Shown: piece after piece, positions 9,869-19,256 of the stretch
How the letters are laid out: every line of letters begins with the position of its first letter
Numbering within the stretch: position 1 is the first letter of the stretch
Assembly: GCF_020179605.1 (NCBI RefSeq)
Contig: NZ_JAINZO010000004.1
Span: forward strand, 1-64,000
From: Geomonas agri
GTDB taxonomy: Bacteria > Desulfobacterota > Desulfuromonadia > Geobacterales > Geobacteraceae
Direction: 5' to 3'
Length of the DNA: 64,000 bases
The notes under the pieces: model-generated
What the model saw: only the letters and a program-made list of their open reading frames with translations
What the model was told of the DNA's origin: nothing
The model's database searches: none
Translations under genes and position numbers: made by a program

Positions 9869-9886
9869 TGCACTTCCTCCCTGCGG

Positions 9887-11524
9887 TTATCTGGTCGGGG
9901 CTCCGGACAACGCCCGGCGCAGCCGTGCGATCCGCTGCTCGCCATCCGTTTTGTATTCGAGATAGGTCATGGGCACAACCTGCATGAACTGTTCGTACTG
10001 CTGCAGTGCCTTCTGCGGTAGGCCCCATATTTCATAGATCTTGCCAAGGTTGAAATGCGCCATCGCTTTGTAGGGGTCAGCTTTGCCGTTCGGCGACAGC
10101 AGTGCGATGGCGTAATACCGCTCTGCGCTCCGCAGGTCCCCCTTCATGGCGGCCAGCGTTCCCATCTGGGTCAGGGAGTCCGAGTTGGCCGGATCGATGC
10201 GAAGGGCCGATTCCCATTCCCTACGGGCTGCCTCAAGATCGCCCTTGTCTTTCAGGGCGGTGCCGAGATGGTAGTGCGCCTCGGCTGAACCGGGATTGTT
10301 TTTTACCCCGCTAGCTGCAAGAGAATAATAATCCTTCCACTCCCGGTTACGCTGGACCGTCACCGCGGAAGAGGCGGCAACAAGGGTCGCAACCACCACT
10401 GACAAAATCAGGCGGGCCTTATCCGTTGAACGGACCCATGCGGCCAGGGCACCGACTACCATGAAGAAGCCGATGGCAGGCAGATAGAGGAAACGCTCGT
10501 TTACCGGGTCGCTTGGGATCGGGACGATATTTGAGATCGGCACATAGTTTATCAGGACCCAGGCAAGACCGAAAAGCGCGACCCTGTTGCGGCTGCGCAC
10601 CATCAGGCAGATGGCAGTGAGCAGTGCCGCCCAGGCTGGGAGGAACCAGGGAGAGGCAAACAGTCCCCCTTTCGGCACCGTGTGAAAGATGGTCAGATCT
10701 GAGGGGAACAGCAACAGGGTGAGGTACTGGGGTACTATGTAATAATTTATCGCCAGTCGGCTGAGAAGGCCCTCGGCCGGAACAGTTGTGCCCACCATAC
10801 CGTGCAGGGAGTAGGAGCGCAGGGCAAAGTACGCGAGTGTGGCGAACAGAAAGGGGACAAGGGTGAGCAGACGTTCCCGCCACGGCCGCCGATCATCCTC
10901 CTGTCCAGGCAGCGCAACCAGGCAGTAGATCGCAATCACTGCGATCAGCATGAGGCCGGTCTCCTTGCTGAGCAGGGTACAGAAGAAGAGCAACGCCGAC
11001 AAAAGCGGCAAGCGCAGCCCCCTTTCCCGGGCTTTCACGAAAGCGAGCAGTGACGCCAGGCTGAAAAAGAGTGCCAGCAGGGTGTTACGGGCCGAAATGA
11101 AATTGACAGCTTCCGTGTTGACCGGGTGCACGGCAAAGAGCAGTGCGGCGATCAGCGCCGCTTTCGGGTCCGCTAGAAAGCGGCGGCAGACCAAGTAGAG
11201 CAGGATCACGTTGCCCAGGTGAATGATGATGTTGACGCCGTGGTACCACGCGGGGTTCATGCCGGCCAGTTGATAGTCCAGCAGATAGGTGGCCCGGTTG
11301 AGGGGACGGTAATACGGTTTGACCACATCCGGAGAAAGCAGTACGTCCGGAATGCTCCGCAGAGTCAGCGTCTGGGGGTTATTGACGATAATCACCTCGT
11401 CGTCCAGGACAAAGCCGTTGTTTATGCTGACCGCATACACGAGCAGCGTGGCGGCTAGAAGGATCAGGAGCGGCTGCCAGAGCTGGGAATTGCTGTTGTG
11501 GGGAATGTTGTCAGATGCTGTCAT
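9887..11524 (-). CDS. GT-C-like membrane protein with three C-terminal TPRs
   Basis: The 545-residue protein has an ATG start after GAAAGGTGAC. The first loop motif is FVLDDEVIIVNNPQT; HPVNTEAVNFISARNTLL replaces the ERK motif of its relatives, and NERFLYLPAIG stands for the DRYTYIPL motif. Three TPR-like units follow (AEAHYHLGTALKDKGDL and others). It lies 25 bases after the methyltransferase stop and 18 bases before the next gene, forming a likely operon from 12491 to 8024. The missing ERK motif suggests a different subclass within the family. Confidence 0.72.
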   Translation of the reverse strand: MTASDNIPHNSNSQLWQPLLILLAATLLVYAVSINNGFVLDDEVIIVNNPQTLTLRSIPDVLLSPDVVKPYYRPLNRATYLLDYQLAGMNPAWYHGVNIIIHLGNVILLYLVCRRFLADPKAALIAALLFAVHPVNTEAVNFISARNTLLALFFSLASLLAFVKARERGLRLPLLSALLFFCTLLSKETGLMLIAVIAIYCLVALPGQEDDRRPWRERLLTLVPFLFATLAYFALRSYSLHGMVGTTVPAEGLLSRLAINYYIVPQYLTLLLFPSDLTIFHTVPKGGLFASPWFLPAWAALLTAICLMVRSRNRVALFGLAWVLINYVPISNIVPIPSDPVNERFLYLPAIGFFMVVGALAAWVRSTDKARLILSVVVATLVAASSAVTVQRNREWKDYYSLAASGVKNNPGSAEAHYHLGTALKDKGDLEAARREWESALRIDPANSDSLTQMGTLAAMKGDLRSAERYYAIALLSPNGKADPYKAMAHFNLGKIYEIWGLPQKALQQYEQFMQVVPMTYLEYKTDGEQRIARLRRALSGAPTR

Positions 11525-11549
11525 GTCACCTTTCTATCTGGAACAGATT

Positions 11550-12491
11550 TTATAGTTCCTCTGTTTTTTTATCGTTCATCCGTGGCGTAGGGGCGGCCAC
11601 CACAATCAGGGTCCCGCCCTTGCCCAGCAACGTACTTAGGGTCAGCACCGGCAGCGACAGCAGAGTAAGCAGAGAACCGAGCAGGCAGGCGTAGACCCGC
11701 CCCCCCCCGCCGGTTTCCCCCTGTTTGCCGGTCAGGGTCTCGAAGAAAACGTTCGGCTCCGGCATCAGGTAGTTGAGGGCGCTCTGGGACCATCCCAGCA
11801 GATCGTATTCAATTTCCTGGTGCCAGGTCCGTTGGACGGTGAAGCCGGCCCCGGCCAGCGCGTGCCGCAGCGCTCCGATGGTGAAATGGTAGAGATGGCG
11901 CGGCACGTCGACATGGAGCCATTTCGGTCCGTATAACCGCGCCTGCCAGCCGCCGAAGTCGGGCACGGCGATGATCACCCGCCCTTCCGGTTTGAGCAGC
12001 CTGGCAACATTATTCAGCATGTGCGGTATGTCACGCATGTGTTCCAGGGTGTGCCACATGGTGATGCAGTCATAGGTGGCATCCTCGCGGAACTCGGCAA
12101 TGTCTTCCTTGACATCCAGCCCCTCTTGGCGGGCCGCCCGGGGATCAAGTTCGGTTCCGACCACGTCCCAGCCCCTATGCCGTGCCGCCAGTAGGAAGGA
12201 GCCGTCGGCGCAGCCGATGTCGAGCAGCCGCCGTCCTGGTTTGCCGGGCAGCGCGGCAGCGATGAAGCCGAGGCGCCGGCTGATGCAATGCCGCAAAGTC
12301 AGGCCATGCCGGTTGCCGTAATAACGATGGCCATAGTAGCGGCCCAAGTCGTCAGGCTGCGGTGAGGTGTGCCCCAGACCACACCAGGTGCAATCTGCGA
12401 CCGCGAACGCCTCCCCGGTCAGGGGATCATGCGCTTCCGGGTACCGGGTTACCAGGGCCCCTCCGCACACGGTGCATTTTTCTGGTTTCAT
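11550..12491 (-). CDS. SAM-dependent methyltransferase with N-terminal zinc ribbon
   Basis: The 313-residue protein starts at MKPEKC after CGAGGAAGAATATT. Residues 5-35 contain CTVCGG and CTWCGLGH, a four-cysteine zinc ribbon. A class I methyltransferase fold follows: motif I LLDIGCADGSFL, GTELDPRAA, and MWHTLEHM. The C-terminus has one hydrophobic segment that may anchor it to the membrane. Methyltransferases of this arrangement are common in surface polysaccharide and O-antigen loci, where they act on sugars. It heads the leftward run that continues into the GT-C genes. The substrate is unknown. Confidence 0.82.
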   Translation of the reverse strand: MKPEKCTVCGGALVTRYPEAHDPLTGEAFAVADCTWCGLGHTSPQPDDLGRYYGHRYYGNRHGLTLRHCISRRLGFIAAALPGKPGRRLLDIGCADGSFLLAARHRGWDVVGTELDPRAARQEGLDVKEDIAEFREDATYDCITMWHTLEHMRDIPHMLNNVARLLKPEGRVIIAVPDFGGWQARLYGPKWLHVDVPRHLYHFTIGALRHALAGAGFTVQRTWHQEIEYDLLGWSQSALNYLMPEPNVFFETLTGKQGETGGGGRVYACLLGSLLTLLSLPVLTLSTLLGKGGTLIVVAAPTPRMNDKKTEEL

Positions 12492-12690
12492 AATATTCTT
12501 CCTCGAGATCGGAAGCATCTTATACTTTTCCCCGGGAAAAAACCCGGTGCGACCGTCATCCTGTTTGATTACGTTTTTGCCGAGGACGGGCGGGTTGTAT
12601 CCGCTGCATCCCCCTTTGCCTCTCTCTGACAGCCGGCCCTGTAGCTAGAACCAGGGCGAAAGCAGCCTGCAGATGCCGCGCCCTCGCCTG

Positions 12691-13698
12691 TCAGAAGGTG
12701 TGACACGTCCGGCAGTACTCGGTTTTGTAGTCCGGCCCCCTGTAGTTGGAAAGGAAAAATAGGGAGTCACCGGCATGCGGATTATGGCAGGATACACAGG
12801 AAAACTCGGAGCCTGGCTTGAGGGGGTTGCGAGGCAGCAGCAGGGGATGTCCTCCCCCTGAAAAACTTTCAATGACGTGCGGGGTTTTAGGGACGAGATC
12901 ATGGCATGTGGTGCAGAGGTCATACGGGCTCTTCCTTAAAAGGGAACTGAAGGATGCGGCATGGGGGTTATGGCAGACGATGCAGTCGTCGTCAACCAGC
13001 GGGCCGTGAATGTATTTTTTTGATTTCCAGAGAGAAATCGGCTCCTCATGGCATTCCACGCAGATGCGTTTGTTTGCTGACAGGGCGCCGGGCGCGCCCT
13101 TGCCGGATAATTGGGTATGGCACGTGAGGCAGGACCATACCGCTGCCGGCCCATGAACAACCGGATTGTCGCTCAGCAGTTTCTTGTGGCAGATGTAGCA
13201 AGGTGATTTTTCGCCGGTTCCCGCTGCATCCACCTGGCCTTTGAAGTCGATTCGATGGCAGGCGTCGCAGAGTTTGCTGGTGGTGCCATGAAACTTATAG
13301 TCGGTGAAACCTTCAGGCAAGCTGACATTTGCCGGTGAGAGCGGCACGCGTAGCGCAACGGTCCGTATGTGCTCGCCGACCTTCTTTTGGTCCTTTATGG
13401 TGACGACCCTGATCCGGTTTTCGCCGGGAGACAACATGACGCCATCAATGCAGACGATTTTTCGGTCCGTCGGCACGGATACCGTCTTCTGCTTGCGGTT
13501 ATTGACGAAGATCTGCACGGTATCCAGTTCGAATCCGCTGTGTGAGAGTACAAGCGCAAGCCACTCACCCGTGACGGCACTCCTGTCAGGTGGAGTGATC
13601 ATGGACACTGTCGCCTGTACAGGCTGAGAGAATAGCGCGACCGCCAGGACGGCGTACAATGCACTTGCCATGCGACGAAATATAGGTTTCTGATTCAT
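12691..13698 (-). CDS. octaheme c-type cytochrome with N-terminal beta domain
   Basis: The start was placed at MNQKPIFRRMASALYA, which opens a signal peptide ending VQA; no strong ribosome site is present, so the start is less sure. The protein is 335 residues. Residues 28-125 form a domain with bacterial Ig-like character (FVNNRKQKTVSVPTDRK, GENRIRVVTI). Eight CXXCH sites follow: CDACH, CYICH, CLTCH, CVECH, CIVCH, CTTCH, CVSCH and CRTCH, several with the doubled-CXXCH spacing and HGP/NPHA contexts. It should be a periplasmic or surface electron carrier. It follows the TlpA/TPR gene by 97 bases and is in the same run as the 461-residue cytochrome. Confidence 0.85.
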   Translation of the reverse strand: MNQKPIFRRMASALYAVLAVALFSQPVQATVSMITPPDRSAVTGEWLALVLSHSGFELDTVQIFVNNRKQKTVSVPTDRKIVCIDGVMLSPGENRIRVVTIKDQKKVGEHIRTVALRVPLSPANVSLPEGFTDYKFHGTTSKLCDACHRIDFKGQVDAAGTGEKSPCYICHKKLLSDNPVVHGPAAVWSCLTCHTQLSGKGAPGALSANKRICVECHEEPISLWKSKKYIHGPLVDDDCIVCHNPHAASFSSLLRKSPYDLCTTCHDLVPKTPHVIESFSGGGHPLLLPRNPLKPGSEFSCVSCHNPHAGDSLFFLSNYRGPDYKTEYCRTCHTF

Positions 13699-13795
13699 CG
13701 GGTCGGTTGCCGTAAAACCGTCATGCTGGGATATCCTTCCGGGCTGCGGTATAGAGTTCGGGCAGAAACGGGAGCTATTGCGAGAATCGTGTCGT

Positions 13796-14935
13796 TCACC
13801 GGGCCTGAAGAATCTTTTCGAGGGCCTGCAGGTAGGACGAGGCAGCTTCAGGCATGCGCCCCTTCTCTTCCAGCAGTTTTCCCTTGTATTCATAAATGAC
13901 TGGATCACGCGGGTTGATCTGTGCCGCCTGTTCAAACAGCTGCATCGCTTTGTCCATATCCCCGCTGCGCCCATGGGCCAGTGCCGCATAGGTAGTGCAT
14001 TCCGGCAGGGCGTTCGATATTTTCAACGCCTTTTCAAGCAGGGTGACTGCCTCACCTGTTTTCCCCTGTTTCAGCGCAATGAGCCCAAAATCACATAAAG
14101 CCATGACGTTGGCGGGGTCACGTTGAAGCACCTGTTTCAGTTCTGTGCTGGCACGGTCATCCGCCCCGCGCTGGGAGTACACCCTAGCAAGTGAGATTCT
14201 CGCCAGCAGGAATTCGGGGTCGGCTTCGACGGCTTTTTTCAGCCACATCTCGGCATTGTCGGCGGTATATTTCGACTTCTGCAATGCCTTTGCCATGTTG
14301 AAAGCCCGGACTGCCGCAGGGGCGGGCTGGCGCGAAATCGTGCCCGTAGCGGCCGGCTTCCTTCCTTCGATCGTTTCTGCAATGAATTCAGCCAACTGCT
14401 CGGCGCCTTCCAAGGGGTAGCCGGACAGTTCGAACCTAACGAACCTGCCGCCATCCACGACTACGGTGGAGGGAAGCGCGATGACGCCAAAGTCGTTGAA
14501 TGCCGCCAGCCCCTGGTCCAGCAGCACCGGATAGCCCAGCGCGAGTTTGTCGACCATCGCCTTCACAGCGGTGATGGTCTGATCGCTCAGGTTCTGTTCG
14601 TCAGCATTCACGGCGATAACAGTAAAGCCCCGGTCGCGGTACCGGTCATAGAGCTTCTGCATCCGGGCGAGGACTTCGCCGGACTTGGAGCTCCAGGTCG
14701 ACCAGAAGACCACGGCGGTAAGTTTCTCCCCCTTCAGTTCGGCGAATCTCCTGTTCTCGCCCCGGATTCCCTTGAGAGTGATATCAGGCGCCTGCATGCC
14801 GACCTGCAGCCGCTGCAGTGCGGCAGCGGCCGGGGTGTTGGCCAGCCCGCACACCAGCAGCACCCCGATGAACAGGATTGTCGGCATGAAAGTCGTTTTC
14901 GCCATGGATTTTTTTCTGCACGGAAGCTCTGCCAT
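13796..14935 (-). CDS. TlpA-like thioredoxin-fold/TPR protein lacking the active-site cysteines
   Basis: The 379-residue protein has a start supported by GGGGAGACGGTA and by a TAATG overlap with the upstream gene. After a signal or anchor segment (residues 12-38), residues 44-190 have the redoxin/TlpA fold (GMQAPDITLKGIRGE, LPSTVVVDGG). At the place of WCxxC the sequence is WSSKS (residues 81-85), so both redox cysteines are gone. Residues 205-370 hold about four TPRs. It cannot be a normal disulfide reductase; a structural or chaperone role near the neighbouring cytochromes is an inference. Translationally coupled to the small TPR gene. Confidence 0.82.
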   Translation of the reverse strand: MAELPCRKKSMAKTTFMPTILFIGVLLVCGLANTPAAAALQRLQVGMQAPDITLKGIRGENRRFAELKGEKLTAVVFWSTWSSKSGEVLARMQKLYDRYRDRGFTVIAVNADEQNLSDQTITAVKAMVDKLALGYPVLLDQGLAAFNDFGVIALPSTVVVDGGRFVRFELSGYPLEGAEQLAEFIAETIEGRKPAATGTISRQPAPAAVRAFNMAKALQKSKYTADNAEMWLKKAVEADPEFLLARISLARVYSQRGADDRASTELKQVLQRDPANVMALCDFGLIALKQGKTGEAVTLLEKALKISNALPECTTYAALAHGRSGDMDKAMQLFEQAAQINPRDPVIYEYKGKLLEEKGRMPEAASSYLQALEKILQAR

Positions 14936-15432
14936 TACCGTCTCCCCTGCCGGAATTTACTGATCCCCTCTTTGAATTCGGCCACCGCCCGGTTGAAATC
15001 ACCCTGTTTCTGATAGATCAGGCCGAGTTCATAATGTAGCCGGACCGGGTCGGGGCTCTGGAGCAAGGCCCCCCGGAGCAGTTTCTCGGCTGCCGCGAGA
15101 TCACCCTTCCGGGCTAGAACCGTCCCCTTGCCGGCCATTGCCTCGACATTTCCGGGATTGATCCTGAGTGCCGTTTCAAAATAGCCGAGCGCCGCATCAA
15201 ATTCACCCCGTAACAACAAAGCATTCCCCAGCTTGGCATTGGCGGCAGCACTGGTGACATCGACCGCCAGCATAGCCCGTGCTGCGGCCAGGGCGTCGTC
15301 GCTCACCGCCATCCTCACCTGCGGCGTCTCGTCCGGCGCCGATTGGCCGCCGTATGCTGTCAGCCGGCAGAGGGCAAGTGCCATCGCAAGGCATACGCCG
15401 GGCAAAATTGTTATACCTGACCGCTTGGACAC
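14935..15432 (-). CDS. small exported TPR protein
   Basis: The 165-residue protein starts at a GTG seven bases after GGAG. Residues 1-28 are a signal peptide ending in AYGG. Three TPR units cover residues 58-158 (ANAKLGNALLLRGEFDAALG, LHYELGLIYQKQGDFNRA). Its stop shares one base with the next start (TAATG), so the two proteins are made together and may form one complex. The cytochrome at 15554 lies upstream in the same direction. No enzymatic part is seen; it is likely a periplasmic assembly or scaffold factor. Confidence 0.8.
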   Translation of the reverse strand: MSKRSGITILPGVCLAMALALCRLTAYGGQSAPDETPQVRMAVSDDALAAARAMLAVDVTSAAANAKLGNALLLRGEFDAALGYFETALRINPGNVEAMAGKGTVLARKGDLAAAEKLLRGALLQSPDPVRLHYELGLIYQKQGDFNRAVAEFKEGISKFRQGRR

Positions 15433-15553
15433 GGCACGCTCCAGTTTTTATATGCGTTCTGCTCGAATGTTGCACTATATCAGATCAGGCCAGCAGCTTA
15501 CAGGCCAAAATATCGCCCTGCCCGGGATGCTCCCCCGGCGTGCCGGCCGAAGA

Positions 15554-16939
15554 TCAATTCTTGATTTCATGCTCCCTGTCATAGGAGAACTTCTTGTGAC
15601 AGCCGGGCAGGCAACTCCCCCCCCCGTCCGTCTTTGTGAATCCCACCGGAAGATTCCAGTTGGCTGAGCCGAACGGCACGGAGTCCCTGATGTGGCGCGG
15701 GTTGTTGGTGGCGTGGGCATCGTGGCATGCACGACAAGTGCGTCCCTTGACCGGTTTGTTGACATGGACGAAATGAAGGTTCTTCTGGTAATTCCTGAAT
15801 CCGGTCAAAGTTGTGGTCAGTTTTACACTGGCAAGCGACTTTTCGTGGCACATGAAGCACAGCTTGTAATTGTCCGGGTCGTAGCCTGCATAGAAAAGCG
15901 GCGGGAAATTTTCTCGCAGGATCCTGAAGTAGTTTGAACCGTGGGCATTGTGGCAGCCGGAGCAGTCATTTTGTCGTATCGGGCCATGATGGTCCTTGTT
16001 TTTTTCCAGCAGTTCCTTCATGTTCTCCAGTCGCCCGCTGGCTGAGGTATAGACGCGGTCATGGCACCCAAGGCAGAGGTCGCCCGACTGTTTGACGAGC
16101 ATTTTGGGATGTTCGCTGGCGTGGGCGTCGTGGCAGGCAGTACACCCCTTGTCGGTATCCAGCCCCTTGTGCTTGACGCTTGCGGCCAAGATCTCATTGT
16201 TCTTCTGCCGGTGGCAGGAGTAGCACAGGTTGGTACTGTCGGCTTTCACCATATAGCGATAGGGAGCGCTGTGGGGGTTGTGGCAGTACAGGCACGACTG
16301 TTTGACCGGGTCATGCAGAAATTTCGCGTTTTTTAACTGATCCGCCTTGTCGGTATGGCACGAAAAGCAGAGGTCATTGCCATCGATCAGAAGCAGCTTT
16401 CTCATCTGGCTCTGATGACCGGCGTGGCAGGCGTTGCAACTGCCGACGGCCACCGGCCCATGGACGAACGTACTGCCGGCAATGGATTTTTTGTGGCACA
16501 GAAAGCAGAGATCCGCCCCCGCTGCACGCAGTTGGTACTTGTTGGCGGATTGGTGAGGATCATGGCATTTTATGCATTGCCTCTGTTTAACCGGCTGGTG
16601 GACCACGGCAAGGGGTGCGCCCTGCTCGTGGCATTCGACACACTGTTTGCCGCTGTCAGAAATAGGTTTAAAGGAGTGTTTTCCGGTCTGAACATGACAG
16701 TAGGTGCATTCTCCGCGGGCAATCGGGCCATGGACGTACGACAAGGTCCCCATCCCTTTGTGGCATTCGGAGGTGACGCAGGCGGTTTGCAACGGCGGAG
16801 ACGAAACCGCCTGATCCGGGCTCGCCGAGGCCTGTCCATACAAAAGGATGATCAGGCACGCTGCAATCATGGTAATCATTGACGTGCAGGCGAATAACGG
16901 ATTCTTTCTCGCGTGAAAAGGTTTCACGTCGGCGGGCAT
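15554..16939 (-). CDS. large multiheme c-type cytochrome (13 canonical and 2 atypical heme sites)
   Basis: The 461-residue protein starts after AGGAGGAAGG. A signal peptide covers residues 1-40. Thirteen CXXCH sites are visible (CTYCH, CVECH, CIKCH, CFLCH, CNACH, CFSCH, CLYCH, CYSCH, CTACH, CLGCH, CSGCH, CFMCH, CRACH). Two more are atypical: CVTSECH near the N-terminus (CX4CH) and CLPGCH near the C-terminus (CX3CH). Doubled-CXXCH repeats with HGP and NPHSAP/DAHA contexts dominate, as in decaheme or nonaheme electron conduits. Export and a role in extracytoplasmic electron transfer are expected. It lies 15 bases after the stop of a TMTC-like gene, so the two may be cotranscribed. Confidence 0.9.
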   Translation of the reverse strand: MPADVKPFHARKNPLFACTSMITMIAACLIILLYGQASASPDQAVSSPPLQTACVTSECHKGMGTLSYVHGPIARGECTYCHVQTGKHSFKPISDSGKQCVECHEQGAPLAVVHQPVKQRQCIKCHDPHQSANKYQLRAAGADLCFLCHKKSIAGSTFVHGPVAVGSCNACHAGHQSQMRKLLLIDGNDLCFSCHTDKADQLKNAKFLHDPVKQSCLYCHNPHSAPYRYMVKADSTNLCYSCHRQKNNEILAASVKHKGLDTDKGCTACHDAHASEHPKMLVKQSGDLCLGCHDRVYTSASGRLENMKELLEKNKDHHGPIRQNDCSGCHNAHGSNYFRILRENFPPLFYAGYDPDNYKLCFMCHEKSLASVKLTTTLTGFRNYQKNLHFVHVNKPVKGRTCRACHDAHATNNPRHIRDSVPFGSANWNLPVGFTKTDGGGSCLPGCHKKFSYDREHEIKN

Positions 16940-16954
16940 TCCTTCCTCCTGTCC

Positions 16955-18808
16955 TTATCGGGTCAGCGAACTAATTAACCCAGCATATTCCGGCAAGGTG
17001 CGTATAGCGTCAAGATCACGGTCATGGATAAGTGCGTATTTATCACTGAATCCCAGCGCAAGTGATGACTGCAGGTGTTGCAGCGCAGCACGCCTGTTGC
17101 CGCTCAACGACTCTACGCAGGCCAGGTTGTATTCGACGTCGGCATTCGTGCCAGAATGGGAAACAACCTTTTGCAAAAAAAACCTGGAATCGGCCAACCG
17201 GCGTGTCCGCAAGGTGATTATGCCCAACTTAAGGTTGGCTTCCCTTGACTCCGGCTGCAAGGTCAGCGCCTTCCGGAAGGCTGTTTCAGCATCTCCCAGG
17301 TCCCCGGACTGGTAGTAGTTCGCGCCGAGTTCGAGAAATCCTTGGGGCAGTTTCGGGTAATAGCGGGTAACGTCCAGCAGGTAGGGGCGCCCCGCCAGCG
17401 GCATGTTCTTGGCCCGGTACAGGGAGCCGAGATGGGCCAAGGTGTCAAGATGACGCGGATTTTTCTGCAGAATGCGCAGGTATACCGGAAGCGCCGCATC
17501 CAGATCGCCCGAGTTCTGAAGTGCCTGGGCCCAGCCATAGAGTGCCACATAGTGGGTAGGCGCCTTGCGTGCCGCGTCGTTCCAGAGCGTCAGGTCGTTT
17601 TTCCAGACCCCGGCCCGTGAAAATGAGAGCAGGGCCAGAGCCGTGAATACCAATCCGGTCAGCAGTAGTGCCAGTGCCCTTTGAGCGCCGGAACAGGTCT
17701 CAAACCAGTAGGCCAGGCTGCCGAAGCATACTGAAGCGCCCAGCATCGGGAAGTAGAGATAACGGTCGTTCATCAGCGTAACAATCGGGACGATCTGGGA
17801 AACCGGCAGCAGTCCGATGAAGAATAGGCTATACCAGAACAAAAGCCCGCGCTGCCTGCGATAGAGCATGATTCCAACCGCCACCAGAAGGGCCAGAATA
17901 GCTGCCCCCAGCAGCACGGCGCCATCAACTCCCGTTCGCACGGGCGGGTCGTAGATTGTGCTGAGCCCTGTCGGCCAAAACAGAAGCTTCACGTAACGGG
18001 TTAACACGGTCAGCATCGTGAAAAATGTCGCAAGCCGGCTACCACCGTGGTAGCCGGTGCGGCCGCCCCCCAACCCCGGCATTTCGCCCGGAAGCTGGCT
18101 TTGCATAGTCACCCAGGCCATGGCGGCAGCGGCACAGAAGAACGGGATGATTGCCAGATGCAATTTGTCGCGCTTTGACCTTTCCACGTAGCAGAGGTCA
18201 TACAGAAGCAGCTGGAGCGGAAAGATGACAGCGACCGATTTGGAAAGCAACGCGCATACAAAGCAAGTAAAGCTGGCCAGGTACGCTTTCCCTCCGCCAT
18301 CCCGGCCGCGCTGTCGGTAGGTGATGTACGCCGCAAAACCGCACAGACAGAAAAACATCGCCAGCAGGTTCTTGCGTTCTGATATCCAGGCCACGGATTC
18401 GACCTGCACCGGATGGATGAGAAAAATGAATCCCGAGGAAAAGGCCTGCAAGCGGCTGAAACCGAGCCTGATGAGGAGCATGTATAGGATGAGCCCATTA
18501 CAGGCATGGAGGGTGATGTTTGTCAGGAAATAACCCGCCGGCTTTATGCCCCAGGCCACATGGTCGATCATGTACGAAATCAGGTGAAGCGGGGCGTAAT
18601 TGCCGAGATAGCTACGGGCGAACACACTCTTCAGGTTCTCAAGGGTCAGTTTTTTCACCGCCTGATTGGCCAGGACGTATTTTTGATCGTCCCAAAAGAT
18701 CTGGAAATCATGTCCTAGGATGCGAATATAGACGGCTATGGTAATGACGAGTAAAACCGCTGCTGGAAGCAGATGGGGCGTTATTTTTTCAGAGTAGTAT
18801 CGCTTCAT
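16955..18808 (-). CDS. TMTC-like GT-C membrane protein with C-terminal TPRs
   Basis: The start was set at MKRYYSEKITPHLL (617 residues); an ATG seven codons upstream is an alternative, and both ribosome sites are poor. Residues 1-400 hold about ten membrane segments with FWDDQKYVLANQ in the first loop, HPVQVESVAWISERKNLL and LMNDRYLYFPMLG. Five TPR-like units follow, the last degenerate. It is most similar to the protein at 25100 (both read GNYAPLHL and VTLMNDRYLYFPMLG). It is directly followed by the 13-heme cytochrome gene, the tightest link in the window between a GT-C protein and a cytochrome. Confidence 0.75.
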   Translation of the reverse strand: MKRYYSEKITPHLLPAAVLLVITIAVYIRILGHDFQIFWDDQKYVLANQAVKKLTLENLKSVFARSYLGNYAPLHLISYMIDHVAWGIKPAGYFLTNITLHACNGLILYMLLIRLGFSRLQAFSSGFIFLIHPVQVESVAWISERKNLLAMFFCLCGFAAYITYRQRGRDGGGKAYLASFTCFVCALLSKSVAVIFPLQLLLYDLCYVERSKRDKLHLAIIPFFCAAAAMAWVTMQSQLPGEMPGLGGGRTGYHGGSRLATFFTMLTVLTRYVKLLFWPTGLSTIYDPPVRTGVDGAVLLGAAILALLVAVGIMLYRRQRGLLFWYSLFFIGLLPVSQIVPIVTLMNDRYLYFPMLGASVCFGSLAYWFETCSGAQRALALLLTGLVFTALALLSFSRAGVWKNDLTLWNDAARKAPTHYVALYGWAQALQNSGDLDAALPVYLRILQKNPRHLDTLAHLGSLYRAKNMPLAGRPYLLDVTRYYPKLPQGFLELGANYYQSGDLGDAETAFRKALTLQPESREANLKLGIITLRTRRLADSRFFLQKVVSHSGTNADVEYNLACVESLSGNRRAALQHLQSSLALGFSDKYALIHDRDLDAIRTLPEYAGLISSLTR

Positions 18809-19256
18809 TTCTCCAACATCCAAAAGCATGCCACCTGGGTGGATCGCCCTTTTGCAATGAACCGAACTTGCATGCAACCTGAAGCTGTCGGCCGTTGATG
18901 CATGACATACAAAAAAGACAATCGCAGGCCCAGGGGGATTGGCCGCACACACTGTGCCTCTACAGAATCGTATAGGGCCCAAGGAAAATTGGAACCGGCC
19001 GAAGATCATCTAACTGTGGTTTCAATTACCATGTTTTGATAGGCTAGTGCCAGCAAAATATGGATCTTGGCTATTTGTACCGCACCATACACCGTTGGAT
19101 CGTAGCGTGCGCTCAGCTGCGGTACACCAGCGCGTGAAGGTCTTGACAATTAATCGGGCTGCTATTACATTCAAGCCAAAATTATAAAAGAACAGCACCC
19201 GTTCTGAACCGTTTGGCGAAGCACGGTCAAAATCAAGCGCAACCGGAGGATTAGTG
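18809..19256. other. divergent intergenic region
   Basis: This 448-base stretch separates the leftward GT-C gene from the rightward Sel1 gene. It contains the candidate promoter at 19143-19171 and the ribosome site GGAGGA at 19245-19250. Leftward reading frames within it have no ribosome site and no family likeness, so no gene is called. Confidence 0.45.
19143..19171 (+). promoter_or_regulatory. candidate sigma-70 promoter for the small Sel1 gene
   Basis: TTGACA at 19143-19148 matches the -35 box fully. After 17 bases, TACATT at 19166-19171 is a fair -10 box. The start codon lies about 80 bases further on. Found by eye only. Confidence 0.5.
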
